The notes beneath the pieces were generated by a model, which made no database searches, had not been told where the DNA came from, and saw only the letters and a program-made list of their open reading frames with translations. Positions 15,689 through 24,591 of a stretch of 64,000 nucleotides of DNA are shown in pieces. The translations under genes and the position numbers were made by a program. Source of the stretch: Phragmitibacter sp965284365 (GTDB taxonomy: Bacteria > Verrucomicrobiota > Verrucomicrobiia > Verrucomicrobiales > Verrucomicrobiaceae); contig OZ260079.1 of the NCBI GenBank assembly GCA_965284365.1, positions 6,262,001-6,326,000 on the forward strand, in the 5' to 3' direction. Within the stretch, counting starts at the first letter, position 1. The number at the start of each line of letters is the position of its first letter.

Positions 15689-16366
15689 ATGACGCCGTTC
15701 CTCGCTGCTGATCCGGACATAGGGCAAGTCGTCTTTGTCATCATCGCGCTGCTCATCGGATTTGTGCAGTGGATTTCCAGCCTCTGGAAGCAGAAGCGGG
15801 AAGCCCTGGAGCGCTCGCGCAATCCACCGCCGCGTCGTGTAGTTTATCCCACCGTGGATGGGGAGGTCGCACTGCCTCCTCCACCACTGCCCGAGCGGCA
15901 TGAACAGCCACGCGGTAGCACCACCCCACCTTTCGGTGGCGGCAGCACGCTGGGCGATCTGATGGACACATTCCGTCAGGAGTTTGAGAAGCACAGCAAG
16001 CCGCAAGCGCCGGCGCCTGCTCCCGTTCATCAGCCGAAACCGGCGCCTCCGCCGATCCCGGTAGTGGTCACGCATACACATTCGCATACGCACACGCCTT
16101 CTCCGGTACTAGCCGTTCCTTTGCAAAGTGCGTCTGCGCTGGCAGCGGCTTCGGCTTATAACTTAAAGCCTTTTCAGAACGATCTCGCGCCATTTCAAAG
16201 CGATCTCGCACCCTACGAGAGCGATCCTGACCGCCTCAGCAAACACAAGGTACATCCACTCGCCGGGATGCTACGCACGACGGAAGGATACCGGCAGGCG
16301 TTTATCCTGCGGGAAGTGCTCAGTCCGCCCAAAGCGCTGCATCCTTCGCCGTGGTCGTTTGATTGA
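15689..16366 (+). CDS. Small membrane protein downstream of floA
   Basis: A 225-residue protein with one N-terminal membrane helix (VVFVIIALLIGFVQWISSLW) followed by a basic stretch. The rest is mostly low-complexity sequence rich in Pro, Ala and His, including a THTHSHTHT patch (near residues 127-137). The C-terminal 60 residues look more ordered (HPLAGMLRTTEGYRQAFILREVLSPPKAL). I do not know the family. The 33-base spacing from floA suggests one transcript. In other bacteria floA is often paired with an nfeD-type gene, and this protein occupies that place without resembling NfeD. The His/Thr repeat might bind metal, but this is a guess. Confidence 0.65.
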   Translation: MTPFLAADPDIGQVVFVIIALLIGFVQWISSLWKQKREALERSRNPPPRRVVYPTVDGEVALPPPPLPERHEQPRGSTTPPFGGGSTLGDLMDTFRQEFEKHSKPQAPAPAPVHQPKPAPPPIPVVVTHTHSHTHTPSPVLAVPLQSASALAAASAYNLKPFQNDLAPFQSDLAPYESDPDRLSKHKVHPLAGMLRTTEGYRQAFILREVLSPPKALHPSPWSFD

Positions 16367-16403
16367 TGAGTGGGCCGGTGCAGCAGCACGATGGGCGTCT
16401 ACG

Positions 16404-17852
16404 CTAGGCCAAGATCTGCTTCACAACATTCCCCACGGGACCCGTGCCGGTGAGTCGGGCGTCGAGACCCTGGTATTTCACGGTAAGCCGTTTGTCATTG
16501 ATCCCGAGAAGTCGCAGCATCGTGGCATGGAGGTCATGCACGCTGGCGACATCCTGCACGGAGCGATAGCCGAGTTCATCGGTGTTTCCGTGGGAGACGC
16601 CGGGCTTGATGCCACCACCGGCCATGAATACGCTAAACGCAAGGATGTGGTGATCCCGCCCGGTCCCCTGCCCCATGGGCGTGCGTCCGAACTCGCCGCC
16701 CCATAAGACGAGGGTGTCTTCCAGCATGCCGCGTTGTTTTAAATCCTTGATCAAGGCTGCGCTGGCGCGATCCGTATCTGCGGCGGCGTTCTTCATGCCG
16801 TCTTCGATGCCGCCATGGTGATCCCAGGCGCGGTGATAAAGCTGGATCATGCGCACACCGCGTTCCGCCATGCGGCGGGCTAACAAACAATTGCTGGCAA
16901 ACGATCCATCGCCCGGAGTCTTCACACCATACATGTCCAGCACATGCTGCGGCTCGCTCTTCATGTCCGTCAACTCCGGCACGGAGGACTGCATCTTGAA
17001 GGCCATCTCGTATTGCGCAATACGCGTGGCGATTTCAGGATCCACGCGATCCTCACCGAGGAAGCCATTGAGGCGCTTGATCTCTTCCACGACCTGCCGC
17101 TGCGTACTCTGGCACACGCCATCTGGACTGCCCAGATAATGCACGGCATCACCTTTTGCATTGAGTTGAATGCCCTGGAATTTGCTGGGCAGGAAGCCGC
17201 TGGACCATTGCCGCGCGGACACCGGTTGCTGGCCGGACTTGCCCTGAGAAGTCAGCACCACAAAGCCGGGGAGTTCCTCTGTATCACAGCCGAGGCCATA
17301 CAAGAGCCAGGAACCCATGCTGGGACGGCCTTTGATGATGGAACCGCTGTTCATGAAGGCATGCGCCGTGTCATGATTGATCTGCTCTGTCTGCATGGAG
17401 CGGACCACGCAAATCTCATCGGCGATGCCGCCGATCTCCGGAAACAGATCCGAGATCATCTGGCCGGACTTTCCATAGGGTTTGAAATTGGCGAAGGTGC
17501 CGCGCGCCTTGAGTTCCGCGCCCTGCAGCTGCGCCAACTGCTGCCCTTTCGTGAAGGATTCCGGGAAAGGCTGGCCATCCAGCTTCTTCAATTCCGGCTT
17601 CCAGTCGAAAGTCTCCAAATGCGAAGGTCCACCGGCCATGCACAAATGGATCACGCGGCGGGCCTTGATGGGGTAATGCGGCTTTGAAATGATGCCGCGC
17701 CATTGCTCGTCGACAGGCTCAGCAACGGCAGCATGGCCTTGCGCATACAAGCCCGCCAAGGCGAGCCCGCCAAGGCCATAAGCTGACTCGCTCAGAAAGG
17801 CGCGCCGCTTCATCTGCCGGACGTAAGCTTGCGGATCAAAGGACAGGTTCAT
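16404..17852 (-). CDS. DUF1501 domain protein
   Basis: A 482-residue DUF1501 protein, a family of secreted sulfatase/alkaline-phosphatase-fold proteins abundant in Planctomycetes and Verrucomicrobia. After a Tat-like start (MKRRAFLSESAYGLGGLALAG) come the family blocks RRVIHLCMAGGPSHLETFDWKP, RSMQTEQINHDTAHAFMNSG, YHRAWDHHGGI and LVLWGGEFGRTPMGQGTGRDHH. The substrate is not known for any close relative. It begins 36 bases downstream of a PSD1-type cytochrome gene; the two families are nearly always found as such a pair, so they likely form one complex or pathway. Confidence 0.93.
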   Translation of the reverse strand: MNLSFDPQAYVRQMKRRAFLSESAYGLGGLALAGLYAQGHAAVAEPVDEQWRGIISKPHYPIKARRVIHLCMAGGPSHLETFDWKPELKKLDGQPFPESFTKGQQLAQLQGAELKARGTFANFKPYGKSGQMISDLFPEIGGIADEICVVRSMQTEQINHDTAHAFMNSGSIIKGRPSMGSWLLYGLGCDTEELPGFVVLTSQGKSGQQPVSARQWSSGFLPSKFQGIQLNAKGDAVHYLGSPDGVCQSTQRQVVEEIKRLNGFLGEDRVDPEIATRIAQYEMAFKMQSSVPELTDMKSEPQHVLDMYGVKTPGDGSFASNCLLARRMAERGVRMIQLYHRAWDHHGGIEDGMKNAAADTDRASAALIKDLKQRGMLEDTLVLWGGEFGRTPMGQGTGRDHHILAFSVFMAGGGIKPGVSHGNTDELGYRSVQDVASVHDLHATMLRLLGINDKRLTVKYQGLDARLTGTGPVGNVVKQILA

Positions 17853-17888
17853 GATACGGTAAGAAAAATTTGGGGTATGGCGAACTCC

Positions 17889-20800
17889 TTAATAGCGGGT
17901 GATCACCTCATGAAGATTCAAGATCACACGGCAAACGCTGGTCCACGCGGCCAGCTCGGTTTTGTCGCCCATCTCCGCGGGCGGCAGTTGCTGACCAACA
18001 TGCAAGAACTTGTCAGCTCCGGGAGCATCAGCTTTCCAGGCGGCCCTCTGTTCATTGAGGAAATATTCCAGCGAGGTCTTTTCTTTTTCCGTCATACTCC
18101 GCCCCAAGGCAATCCGGAATGCTCCATTCAATCGTGCCACGTCATCGGCGGAGGAATTTGCTTTGAGCACGCGCACCGCGAAGGTCCGCGCCGCTTCCAC
18201 AAAACTGGGATCGTTCAACAAGGTCAGCGCCTGCTGCGGTGTGTTGGAGACAATACGGCTGGCGGTGCATTCCTCTCGCCCGGGCGCATCGAAGTTCGCC
18301 AGCATGGGATGAAGGAACGTCCGCTGCCAGTGCATGTAAAGTCCGCGCCGATATTGGCGCTCATCTCCATCCGCAATGTAGTCTCGATTGGGGAACTGAA
18401 GGTTCTCGTAATAATCCCCCGGTTGATAAGGCTTGGCGCTCGGCCCGCCCACCTCCAAGTTGAGCAAGCCTGCGATGGAGAGCGCATTATCCCGCACGAA
18501 CTCCGCATCCAGTCGACGGGGGTTCTGTGATGACAGCAAGCGGTTGTTAGGATCGACCGTGGCGTATTCCGTCCGCAGACTGGAGCTCTGCCGGTAAGTT
18601 TGGGAAAGCACCATGGTGCGGATCATGTGTTTCACATTCCAGCCGCTGTCGCGGAATTCACTGGCGAGCCAGTCCATCAGTTCAGGATGACTGGGCGGCT
18701 CGCCTTGCGCGCCAAGATCATCAACGACGATGGACAACCCATTGCCAAAGAACTGCTTCCAAAGCCGATTCATGACCGCGCGCGGGGTGAGCGGATTCTC
18801 CGGGGAACAGAGCCATTTTGCCAAATCCATGCGCGTGGATCTGGCGGCGGTATCAGCAGGCGTAGGCGGAGCAGGGGTTTTGCGCATGCTTACTTGCAGA
18901 AACTCCGGCGGCGCAGGGGGCGTGACCGGCCCGGTTTCATCCATCCAGTTGCCGCGTGGCAGAAGGCGCACCGTCAAGGGATTCTCCACCGCCTGCGTGA
19001 CCATGCTCCAGGCCTTGCCATCGCGGCACTCCCGCACCTGTGCGGTGAGGCGGCGGTACTGCTCCATGGCCTGTGGATCTTTGCCAGTGCTGAAGAGATA
19101 AGCTTCTTTGGCAACCGCGTCATCTTTCTGCAAGGCCTCGCGCACGCGGGTCATCTCTGAGGCAGCCAGGGGCTTCACTAGAGCGACGGGCGAAAGCAAC
19201 AACTGCGCGCAACCAACGTTGTTCTCGGAAAGCTGCACGGTGAGGATATCGCCTTCCTGCAACTGCACCGGCTGCTCCAGCAGCCAGACCGACTTGAGTT
19301 CCTTATTCCAGACTTTTTCCGGAGTCTTCCAGCCAGCCTGCACACCCAGGACATCCGCCCCGCTGGCGTAGCGAGCTTCCATCTCATCGGCATCAGCGAA
19401 GCGGATGGCCAGCGGCAGTGGCTTCGTGGCACCTTTCTGCATCAATGAGGCCGTAAGGCGCACATTGGCATTGCCCGCAGCGCCGCTGCGCAGAATGCTG
19501 CCTTTGTGCTCGGCATGAGGGAGAAGACGCAACTGGATAGAGGCGAGATAGCCCGGTTTGGGCTTGATGGTGATCGTGGCGTTATCCGATCCACCACTCG
19601 GGAAAAGGATGCGACCATCATCTTCCATTCGCACTGGGGGCAATGCCTTGTCAGGTTCTTTGGCGTCCTTGGCATCTTTGAGTTTCGGATCCTTGGGCTT
19701 TGCCCCCTTCTTTGCGGGAGCAACGTACTCTGTGCGGGTGAGCCCTTCCGGCACGGCGGGTTCCCAACCATCGGCATGACGGGCAAACAACGCCCGCATT
19801 TCGTTCAGCCACGCCCCATAAGCGATCTTCGCCGCAGCACCAGTCTCAATCGTGGCATTGGCTTTGGCTGCTACATTGGAAATCTCACTCAGTAGCCGCT
19901 TTTCCTTCTGCTTGAGATAGGGGCTGTCCACCTGCACTTCTGGCGGGAAAGGATAGTCGTTATTATAACCCTTCAACTCCGCATTGGGCGTGTAGCCATA
20001 ATCCGAGTAGACACCCCATTGCTTCACATCGGCAAAGAAGGCCTGCATGGCATAAAAATCTTTCTGCGTGAATGGGTCGAATTTGTGGTCGTGGCACTCA
20101 CTGCAGCCCAAAGTCGCCCCGAGAAAAGCCCCGCCCACGGTACGCACACGATCCGCGCCGTATTTGGCCAGGTATTCCTTGGCCTGTGCTCCGCCCTCGC
20201 GGGTCATCATGTTGAGCCGGTTGAAGCCGGTGGCGACGAGTTGTTCCTTGGTTGGATTCGGCAGCAGGTCACCGGCCAGTTGCTCGAGTGTGAACTGACT
20301 GAAGGGCTTGTTCGTGTTGAACGCATTGATCACATAATCCCGGTAAGGAAAGATGCGCTGGTTCTGATCGCCATGGAATCCGACCGTGTCGGTGAAGCGT
20401 GCCACATCCAGCCACCACACGGCCATGCGTTCGCCGAAATGCTCTGACTTCAGCAGCCGATCCACCTGCTTTTCATAAGCGCCTGCGGAGGTATCTTTCA
20501 GGAAGGCGGCCATCTCCGCCTCAGTCGGTGGTAGGCCAGTGATATCCAGACTGACACGGCGCAGCAGCGTGCGGCGATCCGCCTCGGCGGAGGGCGTCAT
20601 CTTCTTCTCCGCCAATTTCTCCCGGACGAAGGCATCCAGCGGCAAAGGCGCACCTTCCAACTTCGGCACCGGCGGCTTCACCAGCGGTGTGTAGGCCCAG
20701 TGGGCTTCGTATTCGGCGCCTTCCGCGATCCATTGCTTCAGCGTGTTTTTTTGTTCTGCCGTAAGTGTCTTGTGCGCGTCCTCCGGCGGCATGAGATCGT

Positions 20801-21083
20801 CTTCATCCGTCGTGAAGAGCCGGGTCACGAACTCGCTCTCGTCCGGCTTGCCCGGCACAATCGGGATTGCCCCGGACTTCGCTGCTTTCAGGGCTTCCTC
20901 GCGGATGTCCAGACGCAGACCGCCTTTGCGGGAGTTCTTGTCCGGACCATGACAATGGAAACACGTGTCCGACATAATGGGCCGCACGTCCCGGTTGAAC
21001 TTCACGCGTCCCTCCCCGTGAGCCAGATCGGCTACGGTGAGAAGGGCCAAGGGAACGAAGAGCAGGGCACGGGAAACCAGCAT
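17889..21083 (-). CDS. PSD1 and planctomycete cytochrome C domain protein (DUF1549/DUF1553)
   Basis: A large secreted protein of about 1064 residues. A signal peptide (LLFVPLALLTVADLAHG) leads to the PSCyt1 domain with heme motif CFHCH (residues 41-45) and DLMPPEDAH. DUF1549 follows with LRRVSLDITGLPPTEAE and a second CSECH motif (GCSECHDHKFDPF). A middle beta-sandwich region precedes DUF1553 (LTPRAVMNRLWKQFFGNG, QSSSLRTEY..., RRLDAEFVRDN). The two CxxCH motifs imply covalent heme and a redox role, although no reaction is established for the family. I chose the ATG at 21083; a GTG at 21173 would add 30 residues ahead of the signal peptide. Paired with the DUF1501 gene 36 bases downstream. Confidence 0.92.
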   Translation of the reverse strand: MLVSRALLFVPLALLTVADLAHGEGRVKFNRDVRPIMSDTCFHCHGPDKNSRKGGLRLDIREEALKAAKSGAIPIVPGKPDESEFVTRLFTTDEDDLMPPEDAHKTLTAEQKNTLKQWIAEGAEYEAHWAYTPLVKPPVPKLEGAPLPLDAFVREKLAEKKMTPSAEADRRTLLRRVSLDITGLPPTEAEMAAFLKDTSAGAYEKQVDRLLKSEHFGERMAVWWLDVARFTDTVGFHGDQNQRIFPYRDYVINAFNTNKPFSQFTLEQLAGDLLPNPTKEQLVATGFNRLNMMTREGGAQAKEYLAKYGADRVRTVGGAFLGATLGCSECHDHKFDPFTQKDFYAMQAFFADVKQWGVYSDYGYTPNAELKGYNNDYPFPPEVQVDSPYLKQKEKRLLSEISNVAAKANATIETGAAAKIAYGAWLNEMRALFARHADGWEPAVPEGLTRTEYVAPAKKGAKPKDPKLKDAKDAKEPDKALPPVRMEDDGRILFPSGGSDNATITIKPKPGYLASIQLRLLPHAEHKGSILRSGAAGNANVRLTASLMQKGATKPLPLAIRFADADEMEARYASGADVLGVQAGWKTPEKVWNKELKSVWLLEQPVQLQEGDILTVQLSENNVGCAQLLLSPVALVKPLAASEMTRVREALQKDDAVAKEAYLFSTGKDPQAMEQYRRLTAQVRECRDGKAWSMVTQAVENPLTVRLLPRGNWMDETGPVTPPAPPEFLQVSMRKTPAPPTPADTAARSTRMDLAKWLCSPENPLTPRAVMNRLWKQFFGNGLSIVVDDLGAQGEPPSHPELMDWLASEFRDSGWNVKHMIRTMVLSQTYRQSSSLRTEYATVDPNNRLLSSQNPRRLDAEFVRDNALSIAGLLNLEVGGPSAKPYQPGDYYENLQFPNRDYIADGDERQYRRGLYMHWQRTFLHPMLANFDAPGREECTASRIVSNTPQQALTLLNDPSFVEAARTFAVRVLKANSSADDVARLNGAFRIALGRSMTEKEKTSLEYFLNEQRAAWKADAPGADKFLHVGQQLPPAEMGDKTELAAWTSVCRVILNLHEVITRY

Positions 21084-21200
21084 GGCAGGCAGTAAAGGGC
21101 GTCGCAAAAGGCGGGATGAAAGAGTCACGACCGCAGGCACCTCCGCGTGAGGCACAGGGGATGACGCTTCCACCCCTTATTACGTCTCGCGGGCCGTATT

Positions 21201-23657
21201 CTATCCCAGCACCTTTCCCTGATCGGTCGGGGGCTTTCTCAGCGAAAACAGCCACACCCGCCAGTGCGGCAGCAGCCAGAGCACGAGCAGCATGATCCAG
21301 ACGGTCCCGGCACAGCAGGCCATGCCCAGGCTGGCTACGCCTTTGTTGCCCGCGAAGATCAGGCTGGCAAAGCCGATGACGGTGGTCATGCCGGAGAAAA
21401 AGACAGCCCGCGCGGTGGTGGCGCGCACCCGAGCGATGTCATTCCCCTCCCGTGCCATGGCGAGCATGATGTGGATGCCGTAATCAATCCCGGTCCCGAG
21501 GAGCAAAGGAAAGGCCGCGATGCTCGCCAGATTCCACGACAGTCCCAGCGCCGCCATCATGGCGCTCAGCGCGGCAATGCCCAAGGCCAGCAGCACAACG
21601 GACAGCAGCACGTCGCGCCAATTCCGGAAGGTCAGCGCCAGCATAAAGATCAGCACCGCCACCAGCGGTACGGTCATGCGGGTGACATCGCGCCGCACAA
21701 TATCGGACAACGCGCTGCCCAGGCTTTCCCAGCCGGTGAGGTAAACCATAGACCGACCAATACTTTTCTGTGTGGCTTTGAGTTTTGCCATATCCGGGAC
21801 GCCCGGTTCACCCGAAAAGGTGACAGAGCCCAGGATGACGTCAGGTCCACCCGATGAATATTCGCTCTGCCCCAGCAATCGCCCCAATACGTCCGCAGCT
21901 TCACTATTCTCAACGCGCTGAGGCCATGCCAATTCAACTGCTAAAGCTCGGCGCCAGACGCCAGTCAGTTCCCTGAAAAGCATCATGGACTCCTCGGTAA
22001 AGCCCGATGCCAACACCGCGTCCCTGAGTGTCTGTTCGTTTTGAACCAGCCACTCGACAGTAGCGCGATTTTCCCTCTGGGCTTCAGCATCGGGCAGCAG
22101 CGCTACAGGCAGGTTGGCTTTCAGGATAAGGCCATCCGACTTGGCCTTGGCCAGGAGCAGTTCCACATCCAGAGCCTGTCTTTTGAGCGTTCCGCTGTCC
22201 CAATGTGCTTGCACCAGAATTGGCACCCGTGCTTCCTTGGCTTTCCCCAGCCGATCCTGAATGACGTCCCAGCCAGCGACCGCTTCACTCTTGGTTGGCC
22301 GCAACGCCTCCGCGCCGGTTTCATAAGCAGGCAGGCCTTTCCAGAGATGGATGCCGACCACCCCCGCCACCAGTAGGAAAGTGCCAATCAATGCTGGCTT
22401 ATGAGAAACACCTCGCAGGGATGCCCCTGCCTCCCCTGCCCCATTGTCACTCGCCGCCCTCTTCTCATTCCCCGCCACCAGCACCGGCATACAAATCAGC
22501 ATCACCCCCAAGCCCACAACCACGCCGAGCGCCACCATCACGCCCAGTGAAGCCAGGCCCGGCAGCCCGCTGAAGATCAGCGAGAGAAACACGACTGATG
22601 TCGTCGCCGCTCCCGCGATGATCCCCGGCGCCGCCAGTCGCCGCAACGCCTTGGCTCCATGCGCCGGATGATCCCGCGACTCCTGCAAAATCAAAACCGC
22701 ATAATCCACCACGATCCCGAGCACGATGGCCGCGAAGCCCATGCTCATCACCGACACACTACCCAGCAGCAGGCTAGCGAGAGCAAGCGTTAGGATCATG
22801 ATGAGCACCAGAAGCAACTGGATCCATAGTAGCGGCACCAGCCGACGGAACATCAGCCAGAAGAGAAGGGTGATGAGCACCTCGGTAATGCCGATGGTCG
22901 CCCGCATATCCTTCTCGATGCCGGATCCTGTCTCTGCCACAAACGCGGGCTCGCCCGTCAGATGTATCTTCACATCCCCTCCCGCCTGCTTCTCGCGGTC
23001 ACGCCAGTCCGCAATGATGCGCCTCACCTCACCAAGCCACTTCGCCGCTTCCCTATAACCCCCGAGTTCATCGCGTGGTGATACCAGGAGAACGCGGAAA
23101 GTTCCGTCCGGCGACTCCAATTCAAAGCCTGCATCCCGCAGCGAGGCCATCGCGCCCGGTTCCAAGCATTCCATCATGCCCAGCGGATCATAGGACCAGC
23201 GCTGCACTTCCGCGGGGTCGGGTGATTCCGCCAGGCGGTGCATCACGCTTTCAAGATGCGCGTTGAGCTTTTCGCCTTCCAGATGATCCCTGCGCCAAGC
23301 CTGCAATCGCTCGGGAGAGGCGTTTTGCAGCGCCCACGCCAGCAAGGCACCCGCCTGCTTCGGATCGGCAAAAGTCCCGGCGGATCGTACGCCGCTGACA
23401 AGCGTCCTCTCTTCTCCTAAGGTCTTCGCCAGAGACTCGGCTAGCGCCGCCGATCTTTGCGCATCCCCTGTCTCCAGCCCGATCAACAAATCTGTCCCAC
23501 CCTTAAAGGCATTGCGGAGCAGTTTTAGGCCCTGCACCTCCGGCAGTTCCTGGGGCAGAGTAGCCAGAATGTCTCCCTCCAGCCGCAGGCGCCACAGTCC
23601 GGCCACGCTCATCACCAAGAGGGTCAGGATGAGGGCCGCCTTTTGCCAGTTACGCAT
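21201..23657 (-). CDS. RND superfamily (MMPL-type) exporter
   Basis: An 818-residue membrane protein with the RND/MMPL layout: one N-terminal helix, a large periplasmic loop, five clustered helices starting near ITEVLITLLFWLMF, a second periplasmic loop, then five more helices ending in WIMLLVLWLLPHWRVWLFSL. The GIVVDYAVLILQESRDH segment in the first cluster and GTGIDYGIHIMLAMAREG in the second carry the Asp expected for proton coupling. It resembles the lipid/hopanoid-exporter-like branch of predicted exporters, and the substrate cannot be read from sequence. The start at 23657 (MRNWQKAALIL) fits the first helix. It lies about 120 bases upstream of the PSD1 gene on the same strand. Confidence 0.88.
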   Translation of the reverse strand: MRNWQKAALILTLLVMSVAGLWRLRLEGDILATLPQELPEVQGLKLLRNAFKGGTDLLIGLETGDAQRSAALAESLAKTLGEERTLVSGVRSAGTFADPKQAGALLAWALQNASPERLQAWRRDHLEGEKLNAHLESVMHRLAESPDPAEVQRWSYDPLGMMECLEPGAMASLRDAGFELESPDGTFRVLLVSPRDELGGYREAAKWLGEVRRIIADWRDREKQAGGDVKIHLTGEPAFVAETGSGIEKDMRATIGITEVLITLLFWLMFRRLVPLLWIQLLLVLIMILTLALASLLLGSVSVMSMGFAAIVLGIVVDYAVLILQESRDHPAHGAKALRRLAAPGIIAGAATTSVVFLSLIFSGLPGLASLGVMVALGVVVGLGVMLICMPVLVAGNEKRAASDNGAGEAGASLRGVSHKPALIGTFLLVAGVVGIHLWKGLPAYETGAEALRPTKSEAVAGWDVIQDRLGKAKEARVPILVQAHWDSGTLKRQALDVELLLAKAKSDGLILKANLPVALLPDAEAQRENRATVEWLVQNEQTLRDAVLASGFTEESMMLFRELTGVWRRALAVELAWPQRVENSEAADVLGRLLGQSEYSSGGPDVILGSVTFSGEPGVPDMAKLKATQKSIGRSMVYLTGWESLGSALSDIVRRDVTRMTVPLVAVLIFMLALTFRNWRDVLLSVVLLALGIAALSAMMAALGLSWNLASIAAFPLLLGTGIDYGIHIMLAMAREGNDIARVRATTARAVFFSGMTTVIGFASLIFAGNKGVASLGMACCAGTVWIMLLVLWLLPHWRVWLFSLRKPPTDQGKVLG

Positions 23658-23843
23658 CGGCCACGTTAGGCAGAGGGCGCAGGCAGTCCAAGGCAAACCT
23701 CCGCTAAGAAAGCCCCCTGCGCGACGTCTTCATTATAGAGAACGTCTTCATGGTGAGGATTTTTATTACATGGGTAACACAACTTGCCACCATCGGCCGG
23801 GTTCGTTAATCTTCGATTTTTGCACGCAGTTTTTCCACCGCAT

Positions 23844-24539
23844 TTGAAACTCCGCATCCCCCATCTCCTCTTCGGCTTCCTCGTTTGCTGCCTGCTTATG
23901 GCCTCGCAGACGCTCTCCCTTGCCGCGCAGGATGCCACCCCGGATCTCCGCAAACTGCGCCAGCAGTTACGGCGCAGCATTGTCACCACGCTGCTGCCAG
24001 AGAAGCGCGCCCACCGCGATGACCTGCTCGCGTTGGAAAAACGTTATGCCGCCGCCTTTGATTACGCTGGCGCCATGCGCACGCGGGACGAGCGCCTGAT
24101 GCTGGAGCAGGAAATCGCCGCCATGGAGAAGGAGGCCCCTGCAGAGACCGCCGCCAATCACACCGGCGCCACGCGCTTCGAGCTAAAGCTGAGCGATGCC
24201 ACACTCTCCGGCGCCCGCATCGCCCCGAAGGAAGGTTCCATCACAGATTGGGAAAAGTCCGGCGCTTCGGCTACCTGGGTCCTCCCCGGTCTGCCTCCCG
24301 GTGGCTATGAGGTGCTGGTGCGCTACACCACGGATCGTGCCGCGGCAGTGATGCTGAAAGAGACCTATTACTTTCTACAGGCTGGCCTCGCTGCCGGTAA
24401 TGGGAAGTCAACCGAAGTGATTCTGGGCACGCTCCGTATCCGCGATGGCAAAGGCACCCTCACCTTCAGTCCCACTGGCACAGAACCGCCTTCTGCGTTG
24501 CGTCTCCACGCGCTGGCTTTACAGCGGGTAGCTCACTAA
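23844..24539 (+). CDS. Secreted coiled-coil/beta-sandwich protein, first of three
   Basis: A 231-residue predicted secreted protein. The start is uncertain because no ATG gives a signal peptide; a TTG at 23844 gives MKLRIPHLLFGFLVCCLL, an excellent one, while a TTG at 23784 would add 20 residues. The mature N-terminal part is helical and charged (KRAHRDDLLALEKRYAAAFD) with an FDYAGAMRTRDERLMLEQE segment. From about residue 110 it becomes a beta domain containing ATWVLPGLPPGGYEVLVRYT. The same helix-plus-sandwich plan recurs in the next two genes, with matching segments. The beta part looks like a carbohydrate-binding-module type fold. Function unknown. It is divergent from the RND exporter. 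Confidence 0.7.
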   Translation: MKLRIPHLLFGFLVCCLLMASQTLSLAAQDATPDLRKLRQQLRRSIVTTLLPEKRAHRDDLLALEKRYAAAFDYAGAMRTRDERLMLEQEIAAMEKEAPAETAANHTGATRFELKLSDATLSGARIAPKEGSITDWEKSGASATWVLPGLPPGGYEVLVRYTTDRAAAVMLKETYYFLQAGLAAGNGKSTEVILGTLRIRDGKGTLTFSPTGTEPPSALRLHALALQRVAH

Positions 24540-24591
24540 GGCTTCACGGCGCATTCGCATCCACCGCCAGCCCCTACCCCCGCATCTTCCG

